This document shows positions 1 through 6,673 of a stretch of 22,462 nt of DNA, piece by piece. The DNA lies in IMG/VR virus record IMGVR_UViG_3300017708_001314, positions 1 through 22,462 of that record. One strand, written 5' to 3'. Each line of letters starts with the position of its first letter. Positions within the stretch are counted from its first letter, which is position 1. Source of the stretch: a virus. A program made the translations under genes and the position numbers. Under the pieces are notes generated by a model. That model had not been told where the DNA came from, made no database searches, and saw only the letters and a list, made by a program, of their open reading frames with translations.

Positions 1-74
1 CATGTGACACTTTTTAAAGTGTTTGAGAGATTGTTTTCTGGCACGGATTCTACCTTTACAGGTTCCCTTGCCAT
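1..74 (-). CDS. 5' end of an unidentified gene (runs off left edge)
   Basis: An ATG at position 74 opens a frame of 24 codons that continues without a stop to the window edge, beginning MAREPVKVESVPENN. It lies 29 nt downstream of the gp46 stop, on the same strand. A weak purine-rich stretch (AAAGAAAGAC) precedes the ATG. The visible part is hydrophilic and matches no family I recognise. In related phages small unknown genes or the sliding clamp gp45 can follow gp46, but these residues do not identify either. The call rests on position, strand and open frame only. Confidence 0.45.
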   Translation of the reverse strand, partial: MAREPVKVESVPENNLSNTLKSVT

Positions 75-103
75 GCTTGTCTTTCTTTGAGTGGTGTTGC
101 CAG

Positions 104-1837
104 TTAGGGAGTTGTGCCATTGGTCTGAAATGGTTTGGAGAAGTTTTTAACCTTCTTGAACTGTATCACATTATCGAACTTATCGTGAAGCATGTCCTCT
201 TTGTGTGAGATCACAAACACATTGTTACCATCTGTTACAGTTCTCAGAATATTTATAAAGTCTGTGGTTCCATTGCTATCCAATGAACTATCAAAAATTT
301 CATCCAATATAAGAATATTTGTATTGACAGAGTTCTTCAACTTAGCAACCTCTCTCCAAGTAAATAATAATGCAAGATCAATTCTCATCTTCTCACCTTC
401 AGAAAAAGATGCATACGAAAATTCATCTCTATGCCTTGACTTAATAGTTTCATTAAATGTATCATCGAGATTAAAATTAATATAAAACTCAAGTTCTTGA
501 AGATTTTTATTAATAAGAGTATTCATTACAGGAAGATACTTTCGTATGATTGTGCTTTTGACTCCTCCATCTTTTAAAATGTTAGAAATAATTTTCAACT
601 CAGTAGATTTTTTAGACAATTCTTTTCTTTGAAGTTCATGTCCCATACCTTGTTTAATTAAAACTTTCATCTTCTGAAGTTCACGATCAGTGTTGTCCGT
701 ATTATCTTTGATAGATTGAATTTTTTGTTGGGTTTCTTTTATTTTATTTTCTTTCCATTTAATCGTACTCAAACAATTATTAATTTTATTTTGATGTTGA
801 GTAATATTTTTTTGTATCGTATTTCTGGAATTGAGTGTTTGTGTTAGATTTTTTTCTTTAGAATCAATATCTGTCAAAGCGTCCATCAATTTATCAATAG
901 TTGTATTGTTTCCATCAATGTTTAATTTTTTAAACTCTTCAGTGATGTCTTGATTGCAAGTTGGGCATACATCATTTGATGTTAAAAAATTAATTTCTTT
1001 CTGTAGAGTTTTAATTTTAGATTTAAATTTGATATTAAATTCATTCAATCGAGTCAATTGGGTTTGAGGATTTTCATAAGAGTTCATCTGTTTAGTCATC
1101 TCCTCAATACTACTCATAAATTTTTCAAGTTCTTTTTGATTAAATTCAATTTCTTCTTTTATCTTAATAATTTCATCATCCCAAAGAACTACATTATCTT
1201 CACTTTGTTTTTTAAGATCTTGAATAAACTGTTTTTGTACATCTATTTTATTTTTAAGAATAGAAATAGAATAATCAATTTCAGTTATTGCTTCTTTACT
1301 TTCCCTGACTCTATCTTTTAAAATAGTATTCATTGTAGAAAAAATCCTAATGTCAAGAATATCCTCAATAACTTCCCTACGACCTGCTGCAGGTAATTGC
1401 ATAAAAGGAATAAAAGTTGAAGATCCCAAAACAACAATTTGAGTAAATGATTTATAATTTAATTTTAAAACATTTTGCTCAAACCATTTTTGCTGATCTG
1501 CAGAAGATGCAGTTTGATCTAACTGATTTCCATTTTTGTAAATTTCAAAAATAGTTGGTTTCATCCCACGTTTAATTTTCCAATTTATTTTACCAATAGA
1601 AAATTCAATTTCTACTAAACAATCCCCAAGATTTATAGCATTGACTAATTGTGGTTTATTAATTTTTCTAAATGGTTTATTAAATAAACTAAAGCAAAGA
1701 GCATCTAGGATAGTAGATTTTCCTGCTCCATTTTCACCCACAATTAAAGTTTTATTATGAGTGTTCAAATTCACTTCAGTAAAATTATTTCCTGTGGACA
1801 GAAAATTTCTCCATTTAATAGTTTTAAATTCAATCAT
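104..1837 (-). CDS. 46: gp46, recombination endonuclease subunit (SbcC/Rad50-like ATPase)
   Basis: ATPase subunit of the gp46-gp47 complex, the phage counterpart of SbcCD and Mre11-Rad50. It resects DNA ends for recombination-dependent replication and takes part in host DNA degradation. The 577 residues show the full SMC-like layout: Walker A GENGAGKS (34-41), a long charged coiled coil broken by the zinc hook CPTC (291-294), the ABC signature SFSEGEKMR (477-485), Walker B ILILDE (508-513), and a switch histidine in VISH (545). T4 gp46 is about 560 residues, so this is full length. The start ATG overlaps the end of the upstream DUF3110-like gene by 8 nt, indicating coupled translation in the gp55-gp47-DUF3110-gp46 group. 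Confidence 0.96.
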   Translation of the reverse strand: MIEFKTIKWRNFLSTGNNFTEVNLNTHNKTLIVGENGAGKSTILDALCFSLFNKPFRKINKPQLVNAINLGDCLVEIEFSIGKINWKIKRGMKPTIFEIYKNGNQLDQTASSADQQKWFEQNVLKLNYKSFTQIVVLGSSTFIPFMQLPAAGRREVIEDILDIRIFSTMNTILKDRVRESKEAITEIDYSISILKNKIDVQKQFIQDLKKQSEDNVVLWDDEIIKIKEEIEFNQKELEKFMSSIEEMTKQMNSYENPQTQLTRLNEFNIKFKSKIKTLQKEINFLTSNDVCPTCNQDITEEFKKLNIDGNNTTIDKLMDALTDIDSKEKNLTQTLNSRNTIQKNITQHQNKINNCLSTIKWKENKIKETQQKIQSIKDNTDNTDRELQKMKVLIKQGMGHELQRKELSKKSTELKIISNILKDGGVKSTIIRKYLPVMNTLINKNLQELEFYINFNLDDTFNETIKSRHRDEFSYASFSEGEKMRIDLALLFTWREVAKLKNSVNTNILILDEIFDSSLDSNGTTDFINILRTVTDGNNVFVISHKEDMLHDKFDNVIQFKKVKNFSKPFQTNGTTP

Positions 1838-2093
1838 AAGATTCAGATGGTGGAATAATAATATCTTCTGGTTTTACTATACAATACGAATATCCTTTCA
1901 TCATACACATTTCAATAGCATTCTTACCATCTACTTCTATGGGGATTAACTCTGGATAATCATCTGCTGCTAATAAACCACAATGTCGTTCAGCGTCTGC
2001 TTCTTCCTCAAACAGATAAAGAATGTTGTTTTCTCCAATAGAAGGAGCATATGCCCCCTCTCTTTGATTGTCTTTTAAAGATAAAATATACAT
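1830..2093 (-). CDS. DUF3110-like small protein between gp47 and gp46
   Basis: An 87-residue acidic protein with no signal peptide or membrane segment. Its pattern resembles DUF3110, a small family of unknown function common in cyanobacteria and seen in cyanophages: an N-terminal YILSLKD strand, then NNILYLFEEEADAERHCGLL, then the DYPELIPIEVD segment and a C-terminal region with GYSYCIV. Its ATG shares one base with the gp47 stop (TAATG) and its own end overlaps gp46 by 8 nt, so it is made together with the nuclease subunits. The family resemblance is from memory of its pattern, and the biochemical role is unknown. A link to gp46/gp47 function is inferred from position only. Confidence 0.75.
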   Translation of the reverse strand: MYILSLKDNQREGAYAPSIGENNILYLFEEEADAERHCGLLAADDYPELIPIEVDGKNAIEMCMMKGYSYCIVKPEDIIIPPSESYD

Positions 2094-3133
2094 TATTCTA
2101 ATTGCAATGACTCGTTGTAAATGGAACCAATAATTGATTTGAGATTATCTTTATCCTCATAATCAATTTCTTCTATATATTTTTCTAGAAAAGAAAGAGT
2201 TCCTTCAACTTCAATATCTCCTGATGGATTAATCTCTTGTTTACTGTTATCAATAATTTTCAAATCATGGATATCAGATCTATATAATCTCTCAAGAAGA
2301 TTATCATACTTATGATGATCAGTTATCTTTTCTACAATAAATTTTACATATTTATTACAGTAAAGATTAGTATCAATACCAGAAGATTCTACTATAGAAT
2401 CATTGTAATACAATTTAACAAACATTTCATTTGGATTTTTTACAAATTTTAATTTTGTAGTTTCAGTATCAAACGTATGAAATCCTCGGACATCTCCATA
2501 ATCATTCCAATACATTTGATATGGATTACCAAGGTAATATATATTATCAGAATTTGATCTGTGATGGAAATGTCCAGAAAAGACTTTCTTGAATTTAGAA
2601 AAAACATCACGACTCATACCATGATCCATAAAGTATCCTACATGTGCTTCAAATCCAGATAGTTCAAGATGCCCCATGCAGATCTTTGCTTTTGTATTTG
2701 AAATTTCATTATATGTTTCAGTCTCATTGTCTATACAAATCCATGGAATGAAACAAATATCGAGACCCCCTACATTTATAGTTTCAGGGTTTTCTATTAA
2801 TTGAACATTTTTATATTCTTGAAGTAACAAATTAATTGCATTAATACCAAGTGTATTTTTATAGTAAGCAGTATGATTACCAACTACTGTATATACTTTA
2901 ATATTTTTATCAGATAGAACATCATAGTAATTTTTCTTTGCCCAATCTAACGACCAAAAATCAATAGACTTTCTATTGTCGAAAGTATCACCCAGATCAA
3001 GCACTGTATTAATTTTATTTTTATCCAGAAATGGAAAAAATACTTCGTCATAGAATTTCTTCATGTAGTCATGAAATATTTGACTACCTTTTCTCATGCC
3101 AAAATGCTGATCAGTAATAATAGCAACTTTCAT
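2093..3133 (-). CDS. 47: gp47, recombination endonuclease subunit (SbcD/Mre11-like phosphoesterase)
   Basis: Metal-dependent nuclease subunit that partners gp46 in resecting double-strand ends. Calcineurin-like phosphoesterase motifs appear in the expected order: DQH (D8, H10), GDTFD (D49), GNH (N86, H87), GHLE (H155) and SGHFH (H188, H190). Together they supply the two-metal site. Length is 346 residues from the chosen start; T4 gp47 is about 339. The frame extends one codon further to a TTG at 3136, but the ATG at 3133 is preferred: it is preceded by GAGG six bases upstream and shares one base with the gp55 stop (TGATG). Confidence 0.95.
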   Translation of the reverse strand: MKVAIITDQHFGMRKGSQIFHDYMKKFYDEVFFPFLDKNKINTVLDLGDTFDNRKSIDFWSLDWAKKNYYDVLSDKNIKVYTVVGNHTAYYKNTLGINAINLLLQEYKNVQLIENPETINVGGLDICFIPWICIDNETETYNEISNTKAKICMGHLELSGFEAHVGYFMDHGMSRDVFSKFKKVFSGHFHHRSNSDNIYYLGNPYQMYWNDYGDVRGFHTFDTETTKLKFVKNPNEMFVKLYYNDSIVESSGIDTNLYCNKYVKFIVEKITDHHKYDNLLERLYRSDIHDLKIIDNSKQEINPSGDIEVEGTLSFLEKYIEEIDYEDKDNLKSIIGSIYNESLQLE

Positions 3134-3597
3134 CAATACCTCATCTTTTGCTCAAGTGAATTTTTAATTCCGTCATAAGATGCTTCGCAACCATATTCAT
3201 CTGCAGTAAACACTTCACTAAATCCAGACTTCTCAATCATACGATTTTTGATATCTACTTGCTTCTTTTCTTTCATAATTCTACGAAGAAATGCATAGTA
3301 AATAATCTGTGTAAAATATGCAAAAGGATTGGTAGATTTTTCTGGATTAAAATTATCGATGTAGGTAATGCAATTCTCAATACCATCACCTATCATATCA
3401 TCCTTAAACATGTAGTTGACAAAATTAGGTTTATAGGATAAATGCTGGGCAATCTTTAAAAAGCATCCTCCTATGTACTCACCCACTGGTGGTTTTTTGT
3501 CGCCAGTTTTTTTTGCTAATTCAACTCTCTTCTTATATTCAACAATTGCGTATAAGAAGTCTTTATTGTTTACGTAATGTTCTTTTTGTTTTGACAT
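3133..3597 (-). CDS. 55: gp55, sigma factor for late transcription
   Basis: Small sigma70-family factor that directs host RNA polymerase to late promoters of the TATAAATA type, together with the sliding clamp and gp33 in T4. The 154 residues are somewhat shorter than T4 gp55 (185). A region-2-like core is visible at about residues 64-113: an acidic helix FKDDMIGDG, then YIDNFNPEKSTNPFAYFTQ, then the helix YYAFLRRIMKEKKQ, the part that in sigma region 2 binds core polymerase and the -10 strand. It is the first gene after a sigma70-type promoter, which fits expression before the late genes. Its targets appear throughout this window as minus-strand TATAAATA elements. Confidence 0.93.
   Translation of the reverse strand: MSKQKEHYVNNKDFLYAIVEYKKRVELAKKTGDKKPPVGEYIGGCFLKIAQHLSYKPNFVNYMFKDDMIGDGIENCITYIDNFNPEKSTNPFAYFTQIIYYAFLRRIMKEKKQVDIKNRMIEKSGFSEVFTADEYGCEASYDGIKNSLEQKMRY
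3139..3142 (-). promoter_or_regulatory. Shine-Dalgarno GAGG that sets the gp47 start
   Basis: The minus strand reads GAGG, six bases, then ATG. This spacing favours the ATG at 3133 over the in-frame TTG immediately upstream. The surrounding 13 bases are identical to those at the uvsW start. Confidence 0.7.
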
Positions 3598-3623
3598 TAT
3601 ATTCTAATTTGTCTTCGTTACCC

Positions 3624-3652
3624 ACAATAGCACATATAGGGGGGCTTGACAA
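3624..3652 (-). promoter_or_regulatory. sigma70-type promoter for gp55-gp47-DUF3110-gp46
   Basis: On the minus strand a -35 box TTGTCA (3652-3647) is separated by exactly 17 bases from a -10 box TATTGT (3629-3624). The -10 is preceded by TGC, giving an extended -10. Initiation is predicted near 3617, about 20 nt before the gp55 ATG. Each hexamer differs from consensus by one or two bases. This is the only host-type promoter seen on the coding strand of the window. It lies in the longest intergenic stretch (3598-3722). Confidence 0.7.
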
Positions 3653-3674
3653 GTCATCCGATTTCGAGTAGGAT
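3646..3674 (+). promoter_or_regulatory. candidate opposed sigma70-type promoter (antisense direction)
   Basis: On the plus strand a perfect -35 TTGACA (3646-3651) is followed after 17 bases by TAGGAT (3669-3674), four of six matches to a -10. It shares its -35 region with the minus-strand promoter because CTTGACAAG is nearly palindromic. Transcription would run antisense to the Sm-like gene and uvsW. The weaker -10 makes activity uncertain. Confidence 0.35.
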
Positions 3675-3722
3675 AACTTTGTCAGGGTTAATAGAGAAGC
3701 TATAAAGCTTTAAAGAATATAG

Positions 3723-4169
3723 TTACTTAGAGTCTTTTGAATCTTCTTTATCATATGAATCTTCTAAGAACAATAGTTCAAGTAGTGTTCTAGCATCTTC
3801 AATAGAGGATAAAAGACCCATATCTTTATTAATAGAAACTCGCCCCTCAGGATAACTTCTATGTTTTCTTTTAACTTCTGTATCTCCAGTTTCAAGTTTA
3901 TATAAACTATCCTTATAAAACTCGATTGCTTCACCGTGTATTTCAGTTAAAGCAATAATATTTTCTCCACTAATAAGAAAATCATCTGTTTTTGAAGTCT
4001 TTAACCAATATTTTATTTTCAATCCATGAACAATACCAGGGATTTCAATTTCTTCTATTTCAATTGGGAATCTTATTTTTATGTAATCGTTTTCTAAATT
4101 TGTTTCAGTAACAACACATAATAATTCCTCACCACTTGTGATCTTGATGCTAGCGAAAAATGATTCCAT
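3723..4169 (-). CDS. Sm-like small protein (conserved in cyanophages)
   Basis: A 148-residue protein with an N-terminal beta-rich section of about 90 residues (ASIKITSGEELLCVVTE, then IKIRFPIEIEEI, then a hydrophilic hairpin and the strand IIALTEI), a pattern that suits an Sm/Hfq-like barrel. The C-terminus is a charged helix ending in an acidic tail (DSYDKEDSKDSK). I recall that an Sm-like protein of putative cyanophage origin has been solved structurally, and this protein looks like that family; homology is not proven here. It starts two bases after the uvsW stop, with AAGGT upstream, so it belongs to the gp3-uvsY-uvsW group. RNA binding is a reasonable guess but not shown. Confidence 0.7.
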   Translation of the reverse strand: MESFFASIKITSGEELLCVVTETNLENDYIKIRFPIEIEEIEIPGIVHGLKIKYWLKTSKTDDFLISGENIIALTEIHGEAIEFYKDSLYKLETGDTEVKRKHRSYPEGRVSINKDMGLLSSIEDARTLLELLFLEDSYDKEDSKDSK

Positions 4170-4171
4170 AC

Positions 4172-5641
4172 TTAGTTTTTTACCTTAATGTTTATTATTT
4201 CGTAATCAAAATTTTCTTGATTATAAATTTTTACTCTTTCTAATAAATGCTTCAATGTATAATTTGGATGAATACTATCTTTTGATGTATCATCTGCAAT
4301 GTCATACAATATTGCAGTATTTTTATTTTCTCCTTTTCTGAGAACTCTGCCAATTGATTGGAGATTTCTTACTCTTGATTTTGATGGAGATGCAAAGATA
4401 ATATTATGCAATTTTTTAATGTTGATTCCTGTAGAAAAAGTACCATAACTTGCAATGATAATTGCATTATCTTCGTTTTCTGTAATAGATCGAATTTCTT
4501 CTCTATCCTTTACGTCAACTCCACCGTGTACAAAAAATATTTTTCTGTCACTTCTTACACTATTATTTATCAGATCATAAAGTGGTTCACCATGTTTTTC
4601 TACATAGTTAAAAAGAATTAAAGTATTGCCACCAAGATCTAATGCAAGATTTTTGATAAAATTATTTCTCATTGGATGTGAAACAAGATAATCAATTTCA
4701 TCATGATACGTATCAAATTTAACAGGTTGATGTTTTAATGCAATAATTTTAATTTTTAACCTAGACAAATGTCCTTGTTGTATTAATTCATTAGTGCTAG
4801 TAATTTTTTCATGGGGTCCAAACAAACCTTCCAATACTAATTTATTCGTCTTGCTTCCATCTAGGGTGCCGGTAAACCCTACTCTATATTTTGCATGATG
4901 TAATTTTGTTAAAATATCTGTTAAAGATTTTGCTTTAAATAGGTGTGCTTCGTCTCCAATAACTGCATCAAAACATTCAAAATATTTTATACTTTGTTTA
5001 TATACAGATTGCCATGTTGTAATCGTTACTGGTTTTGGAGATATTTTTTCATGACCTGCATATACTTTGTGACAAAATTCTTCTGATACCCAACCATAAT
5101 CATCAAAGTCTTTATACATCTGTTCTACTAATGATGTAGTAGGAACTACAATAATAATTTTTTGTCCTGTTTCTTGTAAGAAACGAACAATGGAATAAAT
5201 CATAAATGATTTACCTGATCCAGTTGGTGAAACAATTAACTTACGTTTTTTTCTTAATGCTTCATATATTGCTGTGTATTGATAATTTCTTGCTTTTATT
5301 GTTGAAAATTTTTGAGTAAAAGATTTGACTCCTTCCAAAGAAATTAATTCATTTTCTTCATCGGGCATTCCAAAAAAATTGTTGTCAACATACTCATATG
5401 TATAGTGACGTTCTTTACAAAATTGTTCAATGTATTCTCTTAGACCAGCATAAATTTCTCCTGTTCCTGGAGAGTATAATCTGATTTTACCATCCCAATA
5501 TTTTTGCCTAAATGCAGGCATGAACTGAGCACCTTCAACATCAAACGTAAAATGGTCTGATAGTTCATATGCAATATGTGGGTGTGTCTTTAGTTGTAGA
5601 TACACTTCATTTTTCTTTTTAATAATAACGTCACTAGTCAT
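4172..5641 (-). CDS. uvsW: UvsW, superfamily 2 DNA/RNA helicase
   Basis: Helicase that unwinds R-loops and branch-migrates recombination and stalled-fork intermediates, shifting T4-like phages from origin-dependent to recombination-dependent replication. The 489 residues carry Walker A SPTGSGKS (138-145), DEAH (230-233), motif III FTGT (256-259), motif V near GINI (405-408) and motif VI QSIGRVLRKG (428-437). An N-terminal domain of about 110 residues precedes the helicase core, as in T4 UvsW. The ATG at 5641 is chosen over the preceding TTG because GAGG sits six bases upstream. The gene overlaps the end of uvsY by 8 nt, keeping the recombination pair translationally linked. Confidence 0.95.
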   Translation of the reverse strand: MTSDVIIKKKNEVYLQLKTHPHIAYELSDHFTFDVEGAQFMPAFRQKYWDGKIRLYSPGTGEIYAGLREYIEQFCKERHYTYEYVDNNFFGMPDEENELISLEGVKSFTQKFSTIKARNYQYTAIYEALRKKRKLIVSPTGSGKSFMIYSIVRFLQETGQKIIIVVPTTSLVEQMYKDFDDYGWVSEEFCHKVYAGHEKISPKPVTITTWQSVYKQSIKYFECFDAVIGDEAHLFKAKSLTDILTKLHHAKYRVGFTGTLDGSKTNKLVLEGLFGPHEKITSTNELIQQGHLSRLKIKIIALKHQPVKFDTYHDEIDYLVSHPMRNNFIKNLALDLGGNTLILFNYVEKHGEPLYDLINNSVRSDRKIFFVHGGVDVKDREEIRSITENEDNAIIIASYGTFSTGINIKKLHNIIFASPSKSRVRNLQSIGRVLRKGENKNTAILYDIADDTSKDSIHPNYTLKHLLERVKIYNQENFDYEIINIKVKN

Positions 5642-6047
5642 CAATACCTCTAGAATACTTTAACCAATCAATAGCATTTTTAATATGAAATGATCTATTG
5701 TTAATATTATTTAGAATTTCTTTTAAAGTGTTTTCTAATTTTTCATATAAATCTAAAGTTGCTTGAGATTTAATATATTCTGCATCACCTTTAATATAAA
5801 CTGGTACTTCAGTTTTAATGATCCTATCTTCAGGGGCAGTTTCTTCTCTACCCATATAATAACTATACTTTTGTAAGTACAATCTATTATGACTATACTC
5901 TTTTTCTTTTTTGATTAATTGTATCTTCAAATACTTATCTAACCATTTAGAGTGAAGTATAGGAATTTTTCTTGCTTCATCACCTAGATCATCTCCTATA
6001 GTAGCATCTTTATACCACTCATCTAAAAATTCCTGATATAAATTCAT
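5634..6047 (-). CDS. uvsY: UvsY, recombination mediator
   Basis: Mediator that loads the UvsX recombinase onto single-stranded DNA coated with gp32. The 137 residues equal the T4 UvsY length. The N-terminus (MNLYQEFLDEWYKDATI) followed by KIPILHSKWLDKYLK fits the family, as does the lysine-rich middle; the C-terminal half is helical (TLDLYEKLENTLKEILNN), where T4 UvsY oligomerises. It lies directly between gp3 and uvsW, the usual cyanophage order, and its ATG overlaps the gp3 stop (ATGA). Identity rests on length, these motifs and synteny. Confidence 0.9.
   Translation of the reverse strand: MNLYQEFLDEWYKDATIGDDLGDEARKIPILHSKWLDKYLKIQLIKKEKEYSHNRLYLQKYSYYMGREETAPEDRIIKTEVPVYIKGDAEYIKSQATLDLYEKLENTLKEILNNINNRSFHIKNAIDWLKYSRGIDD
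5647..5650 (-). promoter_or_regulatory. Shine-Dalgarno GAGG that sets the uvsW start
   Basis: GAGG lies inside the last codons of uvsY, six bases before the ATG at 5641, and supports that start over the TTG one codon upstream. The 13-base context is the same as at gp47. Confidence 0.65.
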
Positions 6048-6592
6048 AAAGTCAATTGTTTATTATTGTTGTTAAGTAGTTTAAAATATGTGTATTTAAA
6101 TATAGCAGTTGCTGTTAAATATCGAACATCATTACTAGTTGTATCAAATGTTAGTGTTGATAACGATACTGGAAATGCATCTACAAAATCTATTTTAAAT
6201 GATGGATTGTAATTGCTGTTTAATGCTGTTAGAGTAATTTGTACTTGATCAATATTCCATACATCTGCAAATTTTTTATCAACCTGTTTTTTTACAAAAT
6301 CTCTCCATTGAGTAGATTTTTGTGGATATGTAATGCCAACCATCCAATCATGTATTAATGAATAATTAATACAATTTTCATCAACTAAAAAACTTACTAT
6401 TAAATCTTGATAATTTAATTTATCACCTCCTAGTTGAAAATCATTATATGGAGTTGCTTGTGTAGGACCATTCATCGAAATGCCAGGAATATTTGCTTCC
6501 TGAACTTGATAGTCTACTTCACTAAATCCTGGAAGGTCTAGTTTAAATGCAGTAGGAGATAAAAAATTAGGATTATAGTTTGATGCTGGCAT
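6044..6592 (-). CDS. 3: gp3-like tail completion and sheath stabiliser protein
   Basis: A 182-residue protein close to the length of T4 gp3 (176), which caps the tail tube end. Visible features are a tube-protein-like N-terminus (NFLSPTAFKLDLPGFSEVDY), the NIPGI segment, GGDKLNYQDLIVSFLVDE and a beta-rich second half. These resemble tail-tube-fold proteins, as expected for a tube terminator. The place directly after gp23 and before uvsY is where cyanophages carry gp3. A perfect late promoter sits 21 nt upstream, and AAGGA provides a ribosome site. Another tube-fold protein is possible, since direct similarity to T4 gp3 is weak by eye. Confidence 0.7.
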   Translation of the reverse strand: MPASNYNPNFLSPTAFKLDLPGFSEVDYQVQEANIPGISMNGPTQATPYNDFQLGGDKLNYQDLIVSFLVDENCINYSLIHDWMVGITYPQKSTQWRDFVKKQVDKKFADVWNIDQVQITLTALNSNYNPSFKIDFVDAFPVSLSTLTFDTTSNDVRYLTATAIFKYTYFKLLNNNNKQLTL

Positions 6593-6613
6593 AAGTAGAG
6601 TCCTTCACACTTC

Positions 6614-6621
6614 TATTTATA
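6614..6621 (-). promoter_or_regulatory. late promoter TATAAATA for gp3-uvsY-uvsW
   Basis: An exact match to the T4 late promoter on the minus strand, within the context TCTATAAATAGAAG. It lies 21 nt before the gp3 ATG and directly after the terminator that closes the capsid group, so it restarts transcription for the recombination genes. Confidence 0.75.
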
Positions 6622-6624
6622 GAC

Positions 6625-6652
6625 AAAAAAAAGGACCCCCGAAGGAGTCCTT
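6625..6652 (-). terminator. intrinsic terminator after gp23
   Basis: On the minus strand a 9-bp stem (AAGGACTCC against GGGGTCCTT, with one T-G wobble) closes a UUCG tetraloop in the stable C(UUCG)G arrangement, followed by an unbroken run of eight T. It starts 22 nt past the gp23 stop. This is the only convincing intrinsic terminator in the window. Confidence 0.92.
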
Positions 6653-6673
6653 GATATAATGTGATGCAAAAAA

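Noticed and set aside
7-22. Inverted repeat ACACTTT-TT-AAAGTGT
   Set aside because: It lies within the partial coding frame at the left edge, is AT-rich and has no T run; likely chance.
23-208. 61-codon open frame on the plus strand at the left edge
   Set aside because: It overlaps the gp46 3' end antisense and the partial minus-strand gene; no support for coding.
3680-3722. Possible terminator hairpin AAGCT-TTAT-AGCTT after the Sm-like gene
   Set aside because: Only five base pairs and no following T run on the minus strand; read-through into gp55 is more likely.
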